Part shown: in pieces, positions 54,279-62,445 of the stretch
How positions within the stretch are numbered: position 1 is the first letter of the stretch
How the letters are laid out: every line of letters begins with the position of its first letter
DNA from: Kocuria carniphila
GTDB lineage: Bacteria; Actinomycetota; Actinomycetes; Actinomycetales; Micrococcaceae
Reading direction: 5' to 3'
Length of the DNA: 64,000 nt
Assembly: GCF_004136555.1 (NCBI RefSeq)
Contig: NZ_NOIT01000014.1
Location: 1 to 64,000, forward strand
Program-made: the position numbers and the translations under genes
The notes under the pieces: generated by a model
What the model saw: only the letters and a program-made list of their open reading frames with translations
What the model was told of the DNA's origin: nothing
The model's database searches: none

Positions 54279-55607
54279 CTAGTAATTGGTCAGCAAGCGG
54301 TGCAGGACACGCGAGCCGAACTCCAATGATGCGACCGGCACGCGCTCGTCCACGCCGTGGAACATACCGGTGAAATCCAATTCGTCCGGCAGCTGCAACG
54401 GCACAAAGCCGTAGCCGGTGATACCGAGCTGCGACAGCGACTTGTTGTCCGTTCCGCCGCCGAGCATATAGGGCAGCACCACGGCGTCCGGATCCTCGGC
54501 CTTGAGCGAGTCCACCATGGCGTCCACCACGTTGCCAGAGAACGGTACTTCCAGGCCGATGTCCTCGAACTCGGCCTCGAACGTGATGCCCTCGCCGGCC
54601 AGCTCTTTGAGCTTCTCCATGACGATATCGCGCTGCTCGGGCAGGTAACGCACGTCGATGGTGCCCTGGGCCGAACCGGGAATCACGTTGGTCTTGTAAC
54701 CGGCGTCCAACATGGTGGGGTTGGCGGTGGTCTGCAGCGTTGAGCCCACGAACCGCGCCACGTGGCCGAGTTCGTCAAGCAGCCGCTTGGGATTCTCCGG
54801 GTCGAATTCCACCCCGGTCAGTTCGGTCACCTCGTCCAGGAACGCCCGGGTGGTCTTGGTCAACTCGATCGGCCACGTGTACTCACCAATATTGGCCATG
54901 GCCCGTGACAGTCGGGTGACCGCGTTGTTCTCGTGCAGACCGGACCCGTGGCCGGCCTCGCCCTTGGCGATCAGGTTGAGCCACATCAGGCCCTTCTCAG
55001 CGGTCTGCAGCAGATAGGCACGCCGGCCTCCGATGTTGGCGGAATAGCCGCCCACTTCACTGAGCGCGTCGGTCACGCCGTCGAAGAGTTCCGGGTGGTT
55101 CTGCGTGACCCATTTGGAGCCGTAGCTCATGCCGGCTTCCTCATCCGCGAAGAATCCGAACACGATGTCGCGCTTGGGTCGGTCTCCGGTGCGGGCCATG
55201 TGGCGCATGACAGAGAGCATCATGGCGTCCATGTCCTTCATATCCACGGCACCGCGGCCCCAGATCATGCCGTCCTTGACCTCTCCCGCAAAGGGATCAA
55301 CGGACCAGTCCTCTGCAAGCGCCGGTACCACGTCCAGATGCCCGTGGACCAGAAGCGCATCCGCAGAGGGGTCGGTGCCCTCGATCCTGGTGAACACATT
55401 GGCGCGGCCGGGGGCGGATTCGAAGTACTGCGGTTCCAGGCCGACGTCACTGATCAGTTCTGCCACGTACTCACCGGCGGCTCGCTCGCCCTTGGCGTTA
55501 CCCCTGGAGTAATTGGTGGTGTCGAATCGAATCAACTTCTGACAAATGTCGGCGGTCTCGAGTTCCGGTGCTGACTGTCCCGCAACTGTGGATTCCGGTG
55601 TCGACAT
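54279..55607 (-). CDS. M20 family metallopeptidase/deacylase
   Basis: A 442-residue zinc hydrolase of the M20/ArgE/DapE type. Metal-site motifs are LLVHGHLDVVPA (near residue 84), WGRGAVDMKDMDAM (near 114), FFADEEAGM with the catalytic Glu pair (near 152), and a late His in LGGGTDNKSL. A dimerisation domain occupies the middle. The cytosolic substrate is probably a peptide or N-acyl amino acid; it cannot be specified. It has an AGAAGGAGACC ribosome site. The Tat-exported protein gene follows at once. Confidence 0.9.
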   Translation of the reverse strand: MSTPESTVAGQSAPELETADICQKLIRFDTTNYSRGNAKGERAAGEYVAELISDVGLEPQYFESAPGRANVFTRIEGTDPSADALLVHGHLDVVPALAEDWSVDPFAGEVKDGMIWGRGAVDMKDMDAMMLSVMRHMARTGDRPKRDIVFGFFADEEAGMSYGSKWVTQNHPELFDGVTDALSEVGGYSANIGGRRAYLLQTAEKGLMWLNLIAKGEAGHGSGLHENNAVTRLSRAMANIGEYTWPIELTKTTRAFLDEVTELTGVEFDPENPKRLLDELGHVARFVGSTLQTTANPTMLDAGYKTNVIPGSAQGTIDVRYLPEQRDIVMEKLKELAGEGITFEAEFEDIGLEVPFSGNVVDAMVDSLKAEDPDAVVLPYMLGGGTDNKSLSQLGITGYGFVPLQLPDELDFTGMFHGVDERVPVASLEFGSRVLHRLLTNY

Positions 55608-55848
55608 GAGGTCTCCTTCTCCTGGGTGTCCTCCGGGAGCTGGACCCCGGATGTCGTGCGCTTACCGTCAACGGTAGTCCCCGCATCAGCCCGTGACCCA
55701 TAACCATGGCCAGGCTGTGCCGGGGCGGTTCATATCCTGGACACGATTTGACATGAGGAAGACTTATTTCGATTGCTTCCTACTTGGCAGTACTATCAAG
55801 CCACGGTTGTTTGAGATTCCCCCCAAATCCCCCAAGGTCTCATGCCTC

Positions 55849-56154
55849 ATGAAATCCCTGCCCCCTGATTGCACCCCCAATTTCCCTCACGACGAGCTGC
55901 CCCAAGTCGATATTCGCGCCGTGGCGTTTCATCGCTGGCGCACGCTCAAATGGCTCGTCTCCTTCGTCGAGCCAAATTCTCCATGCGCCCGTGAAGGTCA
56001 TGCCCGCACGTTCGACGCCGCGTTACAGTTGGCCAAAACGTGGTCCCTGGCCTACTGGGCCAAGCACTACGGGATCAGCGAACTCCTTAACGATGCCCCG
56101 CCGCTTCAGCTCAATCACGCGGACGTAGATAAAGATTCTTCAACAATTCAGTGA
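55849..56154 (+). CDS. hypothetical protein, unrecognised
   Basis: About 101 residues if started at the ATG at 55849. The frame is open up to a GTG at 55693 (153 residues). The middle (VAFHRWRTLKWLVSFVE, TFDAALQLAKTWSLAYWAKHYG) looks like folded helical protein, but I recognise no family. Base composition is less GC-rich than the neighbours and the upstream part carries a TTGACA motif (55747-55752), suggesting a separately acquired gene. The start is uncertain. Confidence 0.4.
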   Translation: MKSLPPDCTPNFPHDELPQVDIRAVAFHRWRTLKWLVSFVEPNSPCAREGHARTFDAALQLAKTWSLAYWAKHYGISELLNDAPPLQLNHADVDKDSSTIQ

Positions 56155-56250
56155 CGACCTTGCGGCAGTGATCCCCGCTACCCGGTTCTCCGATACTCTG
56201 GTGTGACGAATGACAGGCCGCACCGGCCCTTGACCCATATGGAGGCCAAG

Positions 56251-56757
56251 ATGAGTGGAACCATCACCCTGATCGCACAAACGTCGGAGACCAGCAGCAC
56301 TAACCCGGTGCCCAGTCGACAGGTGACCGCCGAGGATATTCCGGCGCTGTCGGAACTATTCTTCCAGGCCTACGATGCATCGTCCGCCGCCACGTCCAAG
56401 GATGACGCTCAGAAAATCATCGAGGGCGTGTTCGACGGCGAGTTCGGCCCTTTCCTGCCCGATGCCTCCCCCGTGATCGAAGACGAGGACGGCAAGGTTA
56501 TCGCTGCGGCCATCGTGTTGGAGCAGCGCAAGGGCGACGATTTACCCAAGGCCCCGTACCTGTTCGAGTTGTTCACGGCGTCGTCGCACCGCCGCCGCGG
56601 TTTGGCGGAACAGCTGGTCCGCGAGGCCATGACCAAGCTGTACAACCAGGGCTACGAAGAAGTCAGTCTGCGCATTGCAGAAGACAACTCCGCAGCCCTG
56701 GCGCTCTACCTCACGTTGGACTTCAACCGTTGGGTTCCGTACAACGACGATGTCTGA
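56251..56757 (+). CDS. GNAT family N-acetyltransferase
   Basis: A 168-residue acetyl-CoA-dependent acetyltransferase. It has VTAEDIPALSELFFQAYD at the N-terminus, a beta-bulge with LFELFTASSHRRRGLAEQLVREAM holding the pyrophosphate-binding RRRGLA loop (near residue 115), and VSLRIAEDNSAALALYLTLDF, the closing GNAT motif. The ATG at 56251 has a clear GGAGG five bases upstream, which decides between several in-frame starts. The substrate is unknown. Confidence 0.85.
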   Translation: MSGTITLIAQTSETSSTNPVPSRQVTAEDIPALSELFFQAYDASSAATSKDDAQKIIEGVFDGEFGPFLPDASPVIEDEDGKVIAAAIVLEQRKGDDLPKAPYLFELFTASSHRRRGLAEQLVREAMTKLYNQGYEEVSLRIAEDNSAALALYLTLDFNRWVPYNDDV

Positions 56758-56766
56758 GCCGGCGGG

Positions 56767-57210
56767 TTAGAGCTGCAGCTCACGCTGCGCGGGAGGAACT
56801 TCTCGCGCATCAGTGTGGCTGGCCCAACGAACGGTGACCTCGAGCAGACGCATGTTCTCGGGGTCACTGGTCTCTGCGGAGTCCGGGTGCTGGGCGGAGA
56901 GCACCTCTGCAGCGGCGGCAACCTGAGTCTCGTCGAGGACTGCTGCCTCGCCCTCGAGCTGCACTTCCTCGGCGCCGTCATTGACGATCACCAGCGACAC
57001 GCGGGGATCAGAGGTGATGTTCGTGAACTTGCGGGACAGCGCGTTCGTGCCGAAGATAATGCGGCCGGCGTCACTGGCGGCCACGTGAACGTATGCGGAC
57101 TCGGGGTAACCGGTCCCGCTGTTACTCGCGATCACGGCAGCTCCCGCGCGGCGTACGAAGTCGACCAGCCAGCGGCTGTCTTCCGAGATGTTCTTGCCCA
57201 GTTCCACCAT
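56767..57210 (-). CDS. pyridoxamine 5'-phosphate oxidase-like flavin/F420-binding protein
   Basis: A 147-residue split-barrel protein with ESAYVHVAASDAGRIIFGTNALSRKFTNITSDPRVSLVIVN, the typical PNPOx-like flavin or F420-binding stretch (residues about 33-75). The start is the ATG at 57210, six bases after TAGGAGA; an ATG 14 codons upstream lacks a site. Function within this broad family is unknown. It converges with the GNAT gene across nine bases. Confidence 0.8.
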   Translation of the reverse strand: MVELGKNISEDSRWLVDFVRRAGAAVIASNSGTGYPESAYVHVAASDAGRIIFGTNALSRKFTNITSDPRVSLVIVNDGAEEVQLEGEAAVLDETQVAAAAEVLSAQHPDSAETSDPENMRLLEVTVRWASHTDAREVPPAQRELQL

Positions 57211-57302
57211 GACGTCTCCTACCGGATTGTGCCTGTACCTGACACTGTCCACTGTAGGCTTCGGGCGCGTTGGGACCCGGGGTGGCGCTCCAGCGAGAGC
57301 CT

Positions 57303-58115
57303 TTAGAGCAGAGTGTTAAGCGGTTCCACCAAATGGGGGCCTTGCACGGCCACCGAACCGACGTCCTTGGTGACCGGATGCATCCGCCATTGGGCGGCCA
57401 CGTCGTAGGCCTCCGAGATCGCCCGAGCCACCAGGTCACGGGTGCGGTCCTTGTCCAGGGAAATCCACTCCGGAACCAAGTCACTGGTCATGCCCATGGG
57501 CAGTCGATTGTGGAGGTTTCCCAGGGCAGCCAAGTGCTCATTGCCGGAGTCCGCGTCCGGTGCCTCGCATGTCAGGATCGAGCACGACAGCAACCACTGG
57601 CTTTCGCCCTCTTTGCCGGAGCGAGTCTGGCCCTCGCGGGCACCCTCCAGCTGACCCTCCGGAACCTTCCACCACTCGTAGATGCCCGCGAACCAGATCA
57701 TCCGGCCCTCGGGCGGGTGCACGAAGTACGGCTGCTTCTTCCCTTTGCCTTTGCTGCCATCGGCCGGAGCCAGCCACTCGTAGTAACCGTCCGCCGGAAT
57801 CGCGCAGCGCCGGGATTTGATGGCCGACCGAAACGAGGGCTTTTCAAGAACGGTTTCCGACCGCGCGTTGAACATCTTGGACCCCACGGTGATGTCCTTG
57901 GCCCATGAGGGCACGAGACCCCAGCGTGCCGCGTGCAGCTCACGGTGCAGCGTGCCCTGGTCATCCAAACGTTCCAGCAGGATGGGCACAGTCTGGGTGG
58001 GCGCGGTGTTCCAGTTGGCGCGCAGGTCGTCCCCGTCGAGGGTTTCGTCCACCTCCGCATCGAATTCCAACGCGAGTTGTCCCGGGGTCTTGGCTATGAC
58101 GTAACGGCCGCACAT
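57303..58115 (-). CDS. SOS response-associated peptidase (SRAP/HMCES-like)
   Basis: SRAP proteins shield abasic sites in single-stranded DNA by forming a covalent link through Cys2. The 270-residue product starts Met-Cys-Gly-Arg-Tyr, so Cys2 is present. The other active-site pieces are also visible: the Asn of MFNARSETV, the Glu of IPADGYYEWL (near residue 112) and the His of NLHNRLP. It lies nine bases after the lipoate ligase gene, so both share a transcript. Slightly longer than the usual 220-240 residues. Confidence 0.92.
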   Translation of the reverse strand: MCGRYVIAKTPGQLALEFDAEVDETLDGDDLRANWNTAPTQTVPILLERLDDQGTLHRELHAARWGLVPSWAKDITVGSKMFNARSETVLEKPSFRSAIKSRRCAIPADGYYEWLAPADGSKGKGKKQPYFVHPPEGRMIWFAGIYEWWKVPEGQLEGAREGQTRSGKEGESQWLLSCSILTCEAPDADSGNEHLAALGNLHNRLPMGMTSDLVPEWISLDKDRTRDLVARAISEAYDVAAQWRMHPVTKDVGSVAVQGPHLVEPLNTLL

Positions 58116-58124
58116 GGGGTGCCC

Positions 58125-58844
58125 CTAACTGTTCTGGATGGATCCGTAGCCCATGTACTGGGAGTACATGGCGTACACCTGCATCAGTGCCTCTTCGACC
58201 TGGGACACCGTGGTTCCCGGGCGCACGTCATCTACAGCACCAGCGGTTCCGGGGTCCCAATCCACACCGAGCGCCGAGTAGACATCGGTCAGGACCGAGC
58301 GGATCGGGTCGGAGTGTTCCACCACGATCACGCTGGAGAAGTACCAGGCGCCCGCCACTACCCGTTGGGCGGTTCCCGCCAGTTTGACCGGTCGCTTGGG
58401 ATCCTGGGCGGTGCGCGGTGCGTGCACGCTGTAGTCCCCCGCGCAGTATTCGCCGGGGATCTCCCCCACGTCCGCAGGAATGTCCAAGTGTTCGAGGGCG
58501 GCCACGATCATGTCGCCGAACAGGCGGTATCGGTCCTGGATGCCCGTCTTGGGGTCAGAATCGGATTCGACGTGATCCACGATCAGGCACCCGCCGTGAT
58601 AGGCGGCCGCGCGCCCTCCGACCCGGCGCACCAACGGTGTGAATCCGGCGTCGACCGCGGCCTTTCGCGCGCGTGAAAAGCCCGGGTTGAGCTCGTCGCG
58701 GCGACCGAAGGCGACCGTGGGGCGGGGTTGGTAGAGCCGCAGGACGGGTCCGGTGTTCGACGACCGAGCGGCGTCGAGAATCGACAAGGAACGGCGATAG
58801 TCCTGCTCGGCACCAAGGGACTCGCGCTGACGTATAAGTTTCAT
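58125..58844 (-). CDS. lipoate-protein ligase A-like (BPL/LPL) protein
   Basis: A 239-residue enzyme of the lipoate/octanoyl ligase fold. Motifs: LRLYQPRPTVAFGRRDELNPG, the RRVGGRAAAYHGGCL substrate loop (near residue 74) and PVKLAGTAQRV with the catalytic lysine (near 152). It probably attaches lipoate or octanoate to dehydrogenase subunits. I start at the ATG at 58844 (MKLIRQRESLG); the 30 upstream in-frame residues are Arg/Pro-rich and not family-like. It is cotranscribed with the SRAP gene. Confidence 0.87.
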   Translation of the reverse strand: MKLIRQRESLGAEQDYRRSLSILDAARSSNTGPVLRLYQPRPTVAFGRRDELNPGFSRARKAAVDAGFTPLVRRVGGRAAAYHGGCLIVDHVESDSDPKTGIQDRYRLFGDMIVAALEHLDIPADVGEIPGEYCAGDYSVHAPRTAQDPKRPVKLAGTAQRVVAGAWYFSSVIVVEHSDPIRSVLTDVYSALGVDWDPGTAGAVDDVRPGTTVSQVEEALMQVYAMYSQYMGYGSIQNS

Positions 58845-58905
58845 GCTGCGCCCTACTTTAGTTCCTCGGCCGGGCGCTTTCGGGCGACGACGCCGCCCGG
58901 TCACC

Positions 58906-59367
58906 TCACGCGGCCAGGGCCACCGTGGATCCACTGCGCCACTGCGGCGCGACCAGGTGTTCGCGGGGCCGGATCCCGTCGCGAATGGAGCGAATGGCGA
59001 TTCCCGGCTTCAACGGCCCGTAGGCCTGAGCGGCCGCGGTTGCAGCCGCGAGTAACCCGTAGTCATCCAGCAGGTTGCGAGAGTCCTTCATGCCCAGGAT
59101 CTTCTCTCCAGGCTCGGAACTCTGAGTGACCGGCACGAAGCGATGAACCCGGTGCTGCACGCGAGCCAGCCGCTTCTTCTCGCGGCGAGACAGCGAGTTG
59201 GTGTCCGGATGGGCGCGATGCCAGGCCTGCGCTCCGCGCAGAACACGGGTCAGCAGCGATACGTGGAACTCAGCGACGGTGCCGCCACCGTGCATCAGGG
59301 AACCCAGTGCGGACAGTTCATGGGACGTGAGAGCGGAACGGGTCCGCGGGGAAGTGAACGTCGACAT
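58906..59367 (-). CDS. hypothetical protein, unrecognised
   Basis: A 153-residue basic protein with a good ribosome site (AGAGGATGAC before the ATG at 59367). Helical stretches (HELSALGSLMHGG, RREKKRLARVQHRVHRF, LLDDYGLLAAATAAAQAYG) suggest a folded protein, but I recognise no family. It lies next to the accessory island and 61 bases before the lipoate ligase gene, in the same direction. Confidence 0.55.
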   Translation of the reverse strand: MSTFTSPRTRSALTSHELSALGSLMHGGGTVAEFHVSLLTRVLRGAQAWHRAHPDTNSLSRREKKRLARVQHRVHRFVPVTQSSEPGEKILGMKDSRNLLDDYGLLAAATAAAQAYGPLKPGIAIRSIRDGIRPREHLVAPQWRSGSTVALAA

Positions 59368-59485
59368 GTCATCCTCTCGACATCGGATGGATCCAAGCTC
59401 GCAGGGTGCGTGCCAGGTGTGGATCGATCATGCCGGGTGATGACTGATATTTCGTTGAGAGGACCTGGTGCTTAGCTGAAAGCAG

Positions 59486-59703
59486 TTATTCCTGAATCAT
59501 GACGCTCTGTCCATGGGCGGCAAGGAAGGTCACCGGAATAGATGTGACGTTCTGGACCAGAGGTTCGAGGGCCTCGACGTGCCGCCTAAATCGTTCTGTC
59601 CTCCCCCAACTATTCTTGGCCTCTTCGGATAGGAAACGAGTAATAACAATGAGACTGGCACCATCTTGTGATTGATAGACCTCATTACTCAGCCACCCGG
59701 GAC
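59486..59703 (-). pseudogene. antibiotic-biosynthesis-monooxygenase-like gene, 5'-truncated by IS3 element
   Basis: About 70 C-terminal residues of an ABM-type ferredoxin-like protein remain: LIVITRFLSEEAKNSWGRTERFRRHVEALEPLV, then FLAAHGQ. The frame runs into the left inverted repeat of the IS3 element, so the rest of the open frame upstream is IS sequence. The missing N-terminal part is not on the far side of the element, so sequence was deleted as well as interrupted. ABM proteins are often quinol or small-aromatic oxygenases. Confidence 0.6.
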
Positions 59704-59723
59704 TGCCGCACGGATAGGTGACA
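59699..59723 (+). repeat. left inverted repeat of IS3 element
   Basis: Matches the reverse complement of 60925-60949 at 24 of 25 positions; the only mismatch is G/A at 59713. It contains GATAGGTGACA. Confidence 0.8.
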
Positions 59724-59767
59724 TCTGATCTGGCTTGCCCGTTGGGCGGCCTGGAAGGATGTGCATC

Positions 59768-60076
59768 ATGCCCGCTCCCTACCCCCAGGAGTTCCGCGAA
59801 GACGTCGTGCGAGTGGCCCGGTCCCGTGAGGACGGCATCACCATCGCGCAGATCGCGAAGGACTTCGGCGTCCACGAGATGACGCTGCACAAATGGATCC
59901 GCCAAGCCGATATCGACGACGGCAACCGGCCCGGCAGGACACGGGAGGAGTCGACCGAGCTGCGCGAGGCCCGCAAGCAGATCCGGCTGCTCCAGCAGGA
60001 GAACGAGGTCCTCCGCCGCGCCACCGCCTACCTCTCCCAGGCGAACCTGCCGGGAAAAGGTTCTACCCGCTCGTGA
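59768..60076 (+). CDS. IS3-family transposase OrfA
   Basis: A 102-residue DNA-binding subunit: helix-turn-helix (ITIAQIAKDFGVHEMTLHKWIRQ, residues about 20-42) and a leucine-zipper-like helix (LREARKQIRLLQQENEVLRR, near 60-80). The ATG at 59768 follows GGAAGGA. The stop codon overlaps the OrfB GTG (GTGA), and a GGGAAAA slippery heptamer at 60052-60058 lies in the right phase for -1 frameshifting, so the active product is probably an OrfAB fusion. Confidence 0.9.
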   Translation: MPAPYPQEFREDVVRVARSREDGITIAQIAKDFGVHEMTLHKWIRQADIDDGNRPGRTREESTELREARKQIRLLQQENEVLRRATAYLSQANLPGKGSTRS

Positions 60077-60915
60077 GTGAGCTCGCCGCTGACGGCATCC
60101 CCGTCGCGGTGTCCCTGCGGGTCCTGAAGCTCTCCCGCCAGCCCTACTACCGCTGGCGCCACCAGCAGGTCACCCAAGCTGAGCTGACTGAGGCCTACCG
60201 CGCCAACGCGTTACTGGACGCCCACGTCGACGACCCCGAGTATGGCTACCGGTTCCTGGCCGGCGAAGTGATGTGCGAGCGCACGGCATGGAGCATCTGC
60301 CGGGACAACCAGTGGTGGTCCGTGTTCGGGAAGAATCGCGGCAAGAACGGAAAGCGTCCCGGGCCGCCGGTCCACGACGATCTCGTGAAGCGGGACTTCT
60401 CCGCCGATGACGTCAACGAACTGTGGCTGACCGACATCACAGAGCACTGGACCGACGAGGGAAAGCTCTACCTCTGCGCCATCAAGGACGTGTTCTCAGC
60501 CCGGATCGTCGGCTACTCGATCAGCGACCGTATGAAGGCGCGACTGGCGGTGAACGCCCTGGACAACGCCGCTTCCCGCCGCGGTGACGTCGCTGGCTGC
60601 ATCGTGCATTCGGACCGAGGATCCCAGTTCCGGTCACGCAAATTCGTGCAGACGTTGAACCGTCATCACCTCATCGGATCGATGGGGAAAGTCGGTGCCG
60701 CTGGGGACAACGCCGCGATGGAGTCCTTCTTCGCCCTGCTGCAAAAGAACGTCCTGGACCGGAAGCGGTGGCGGACCCGCGACGAGCTCCGGATCGCGAT
60801 CGTTACCTGGCTCGAACGCAAGTATCACCGCCGCCGTCGACAGGCCCGTCTGGGTCGATTGACCCCCATCGAATACGAGACCATCATGAACCCCGCCGTG
60901 AGCCTCGCGGCCTGA
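60073..60915 (+). CDS. IS3-family transposase OrfB (DDE integrase)
   Basis: A 280-residue catalytic part. An N-terminal HTH-like region (SRQPYYRWRHQQVTQAEL) is followed by the rve core: LTDITEHWTDEGKLYLCAIKD with the first Asp, IVHSDRGSQF with the second, and AAMESFFALLQKN with the Glu, so the DDE triad is intact. The frame is open to 59893, in the -1 frame relative to OrfA, as expected for frameshift fusion. The element may still be mobile. Confidence 0.92.
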   Translation: MSELAADGIPVAVSLRVLKLSRQPYYRWRHQQVTQAELTEAYRANALLDAHVDDPEYGYRFLAGEVMCERTAWSICRDNQWWSVFGKNRGKNGKRPGPPVHDDLVKRDFSADDVNELWLTDITEHWTDEGKLYLCAIKDVFSARIVGYSISDRMKARLAVNALDNAASRRGDVAGCIVHSDRGSQFRSRKFVQTLNRHHLIGSMGKVGAAGDNAAMESFFALLQKNVLDRKRWRTRDELRIAIVTWLERKYHRRRRQARLGRLTPIEYETIMNPAVSLAA

Positions 60916-60924
60916 CACCCCAAC

Positions 60925-60949
60925 TGTCACCTATTCGTGCGGCAGTCCC
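60925..60949 (-). repeat. right inverted repeat of IS3 element
   Basis: Reverse complement of the left repeat with one mismatch; ends ten bases after the OrfB stop region. Confidence 0.8.
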
Positions 60950-60951
60950 TT

Positions 60952-61329
60952 TTCGCCACTGGGGTCGATGAACCTTCGCCTGCCCAGTCCGAGCCTGGTC
61001 AGGTGGCGGGTGAAGGTGCGGCGGTTGATCGTGAACCCGAGGTCGGCGAGCTCATCGGTGATGCGTTGAGCGGACCACTTGTGCTCGCGTCGCCAGGTCT
61101 CGATCTGCTCGATGGCCCAGGCTGGTGTGGCGTTCGGGCTCCGGTGGGGGCTCGATGAGCGGTCGCGCAGCCCAGCGTCGCCGTGACGCCGCCACCGGTT
61201 GACCCACTTCGATGCGCACGCACGCGAGATGCCCATCTCGGCGGCCACGTGGGCGATGGGGCGTGTCGTGCATCGCTCGACCAGCCGGCGGCGTCCCTCA
61301 ATGCTGAGCGGGGCGTTGGCGTGGCTCAT
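60952..61329 (-). pseudogene. IS481-family transposase, N-terminal fragment
   Basis: About 126 residues: MSHANAPLSIEGRRRLVERC, HVAAEMGISRACASKWVNRW, GLRDRSSSPHRSPNATP, which is the double helix-turn-helix start of IS481 transposases. At about codon 126 the frame enters the IS3 right end, so the whole DDE catalytic domain is lost. The ATG at 61329 overlaps the stop codon of the MarR gene (ATGA), which is unusual for an insertion sequence; no IS481 end repeat is visible upstream. Confidence 0.75.
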
Positions 61330-61763
61330 GCGTCCATCGCGTAGGAGCGCTCGATCAGGTCGGTCATCGCCTGTTGGAAGTCGCGGCGCTTCTGGTCGCT
61401 CCAGCCGATGGTCAGCGCAGCGAACACTTCCTCCTGCCAACGATGCGCCTGGTCCAGCATCGACTGGCCCGCAGAGGTGAGTGATGCTACCCGTCGTCGG
61501 CCATCGGTCGCGGACGCTGCCATGACGAGATACCCGGCTACCGTGGCGCTCTTGATCAACCGTGACGCGCCGCTCTGGTCGATCCCGACCTCCTGCGCGA
61601 CCGCGTTCACCGTTGCCGGGGCGGCGCGCAGACTCAGGGCATGGACAGCCTCGCAAACGAGCACGAGTCGCCCCTGCTCACCGCCCGCGTCCGCTGCAAC
61701 AGACCGACGTGACCAGTGCCTGACGAAGTGGAACAGGACCTGTCCCGGGCCGAGGTCTGTCAC
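61326..61763 (-). CDS. MarR-family transcriptional regulator
   Basis: A 145-residue winged-helix regulator: VNAVAQEVGIDQSGASRLIKSATVAGYLVM holds the recognition helix (residues about 52-82) and DGRRRVASLTSAGQ the wing. A long C-terminal helix would serve dimerisation. It starts at a GTG whose GTGA overlaps the stop of the NTF2-like gene, so the two are one operon. The palindrome in front of the operon (62153-62165) is its probable binding site, implying autoregulation. Confidence 0.85.
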   Translation of the reverse strand: MTDLGPGQVLFHFVRHWSRRSVAADAGGEQGRLVLVCEAVHALSLRAAPATVNAVAQEVGIDQSGASRLIKSATVAGYLVMAASATDGRRRVASLTSAGQSMLDQAHRWQEEVFAALTIGWSDQKRRDFQQAMTDLIERSYAMDA

Positions 61764-62140
61764 TCGGTTGCCGCCATCTCACGGCAGATGTAGGCCAGCT
61801 CGAGAGCGGACTTGAGGTCCGGCAGTCTGAGAGCAGCCGTGACCTTCCCTGCGGCAGCGCGGAAGACCGTCGCTACTCGCGTGGATTCCGCGTTCTCGGG
61901 CCAGGTCGCGTCCTCCTCGACAACCATCAGTCGCTCGCTGACTGGGTGCCAGGACCGCGGGACCAGCTTGATGCCCGAGCGCTCCACCCACTCGGCAAAC
62001 TGCACAGGCGTGATCGGACCCGCGCCCTTCGGGCCGAGCACGACGACCGGATCACCGACCGCCCGCGCAGATCGCTGCAGGTCGCCGGCATTGACGCTCG
62101 CGTGCCACTTGTTGATCGCTTCTTCAAGGTTGGGTTCCAT
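61760..62140 (-). CDS. NTF2-like/SnoaL-like small protein
   Basis: A 126-residue protein with the cone-fold pattern: INKWHASVNAGDLQRSARAVGDPVVVLGP near residue 9, ITPVQFAEWVERSG, then RLMVVEEDATWPE and TVFRAAAGKVTAALRLPDL strands. Proteins of this fold bind small hydrophobic molecules or act as isomerases. Coupling to a MarR regulator suggests an inducible response to a small molecule, but none can be named. The ATG follows a TATACT promoter element closely, so the transcript may be leaderless. Confidence 0.7.
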   Translation of the reverse strand: MEPNLEEAINKWHASVNAGDLQRSARAVGDPVVVLGPKGAGPITPVQFAEWVERSGIKLVPRSWHPVSERLMVVEEDATWPENAESTRVATVFRAAAGKVTAALRLPDLKSALELAYICREMAATE

Positions 62141-62146
62141 GAGCAG

Positions 62147-62165
62147 CAGTATATGCGATTCGCAT
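62147..62165 (-). promoter_or_regulatory. promoter -10 and MarR-type palindrome
   Basis: ATGCGA-T-TCGCAT (62153-62165) is a perfect 6+6 palindrome around one base. On the minus strand it directly abuts TATACT (62152-62147), a good -10 element, a few bases before the ATG at 62140. A repressor bound here would block the promoter of the NTF2/MarR operon. Confidence 0.5.
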
Positions 62166-62445
62166 GCATCTGTACTCGGGCGGCCGCGACATCAACCTCC
62201 TGCCCCGCAACAACTAGGTCGCGCGGTCCCTTCGATCCGGCCTCTCACCTGGCCTTTTACGGGCCTCGACGCGAGCCCAATGGCACGCTGTGGCACGCAG
62301 CTGGTGGCACGCTGCCCCCAAATTTCGGGCTTCGAGCCACCCCGCGCTTGGCTGGAAGGTGCGCTCGTGCCACCCCCGTGCCATACCGAACGGATACTGA
62401 TGTTCATCTGTGCTCTCCTCTGTCCTTCGGATGGAGGCACGAAAA

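Larger units (their letters stand above)
59699..60949 (+). mobile_element. IS3-family insertion sequence, apparently complete
   Basis: About 1.25 kb with two overlapping transposase frames between inverted repeats. The repeats, 59699-59723 and 60925-60949, are 25 bp with one mismatch. Within them the element can be read as TG...CA ended (59704-60943), as usual for this family. No clear target duplication is visible: the left flank is a truncated ABM gene and the right flank an IS481 fragment, pointing to a deletion or nested insertion. Confidence 0.85.
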
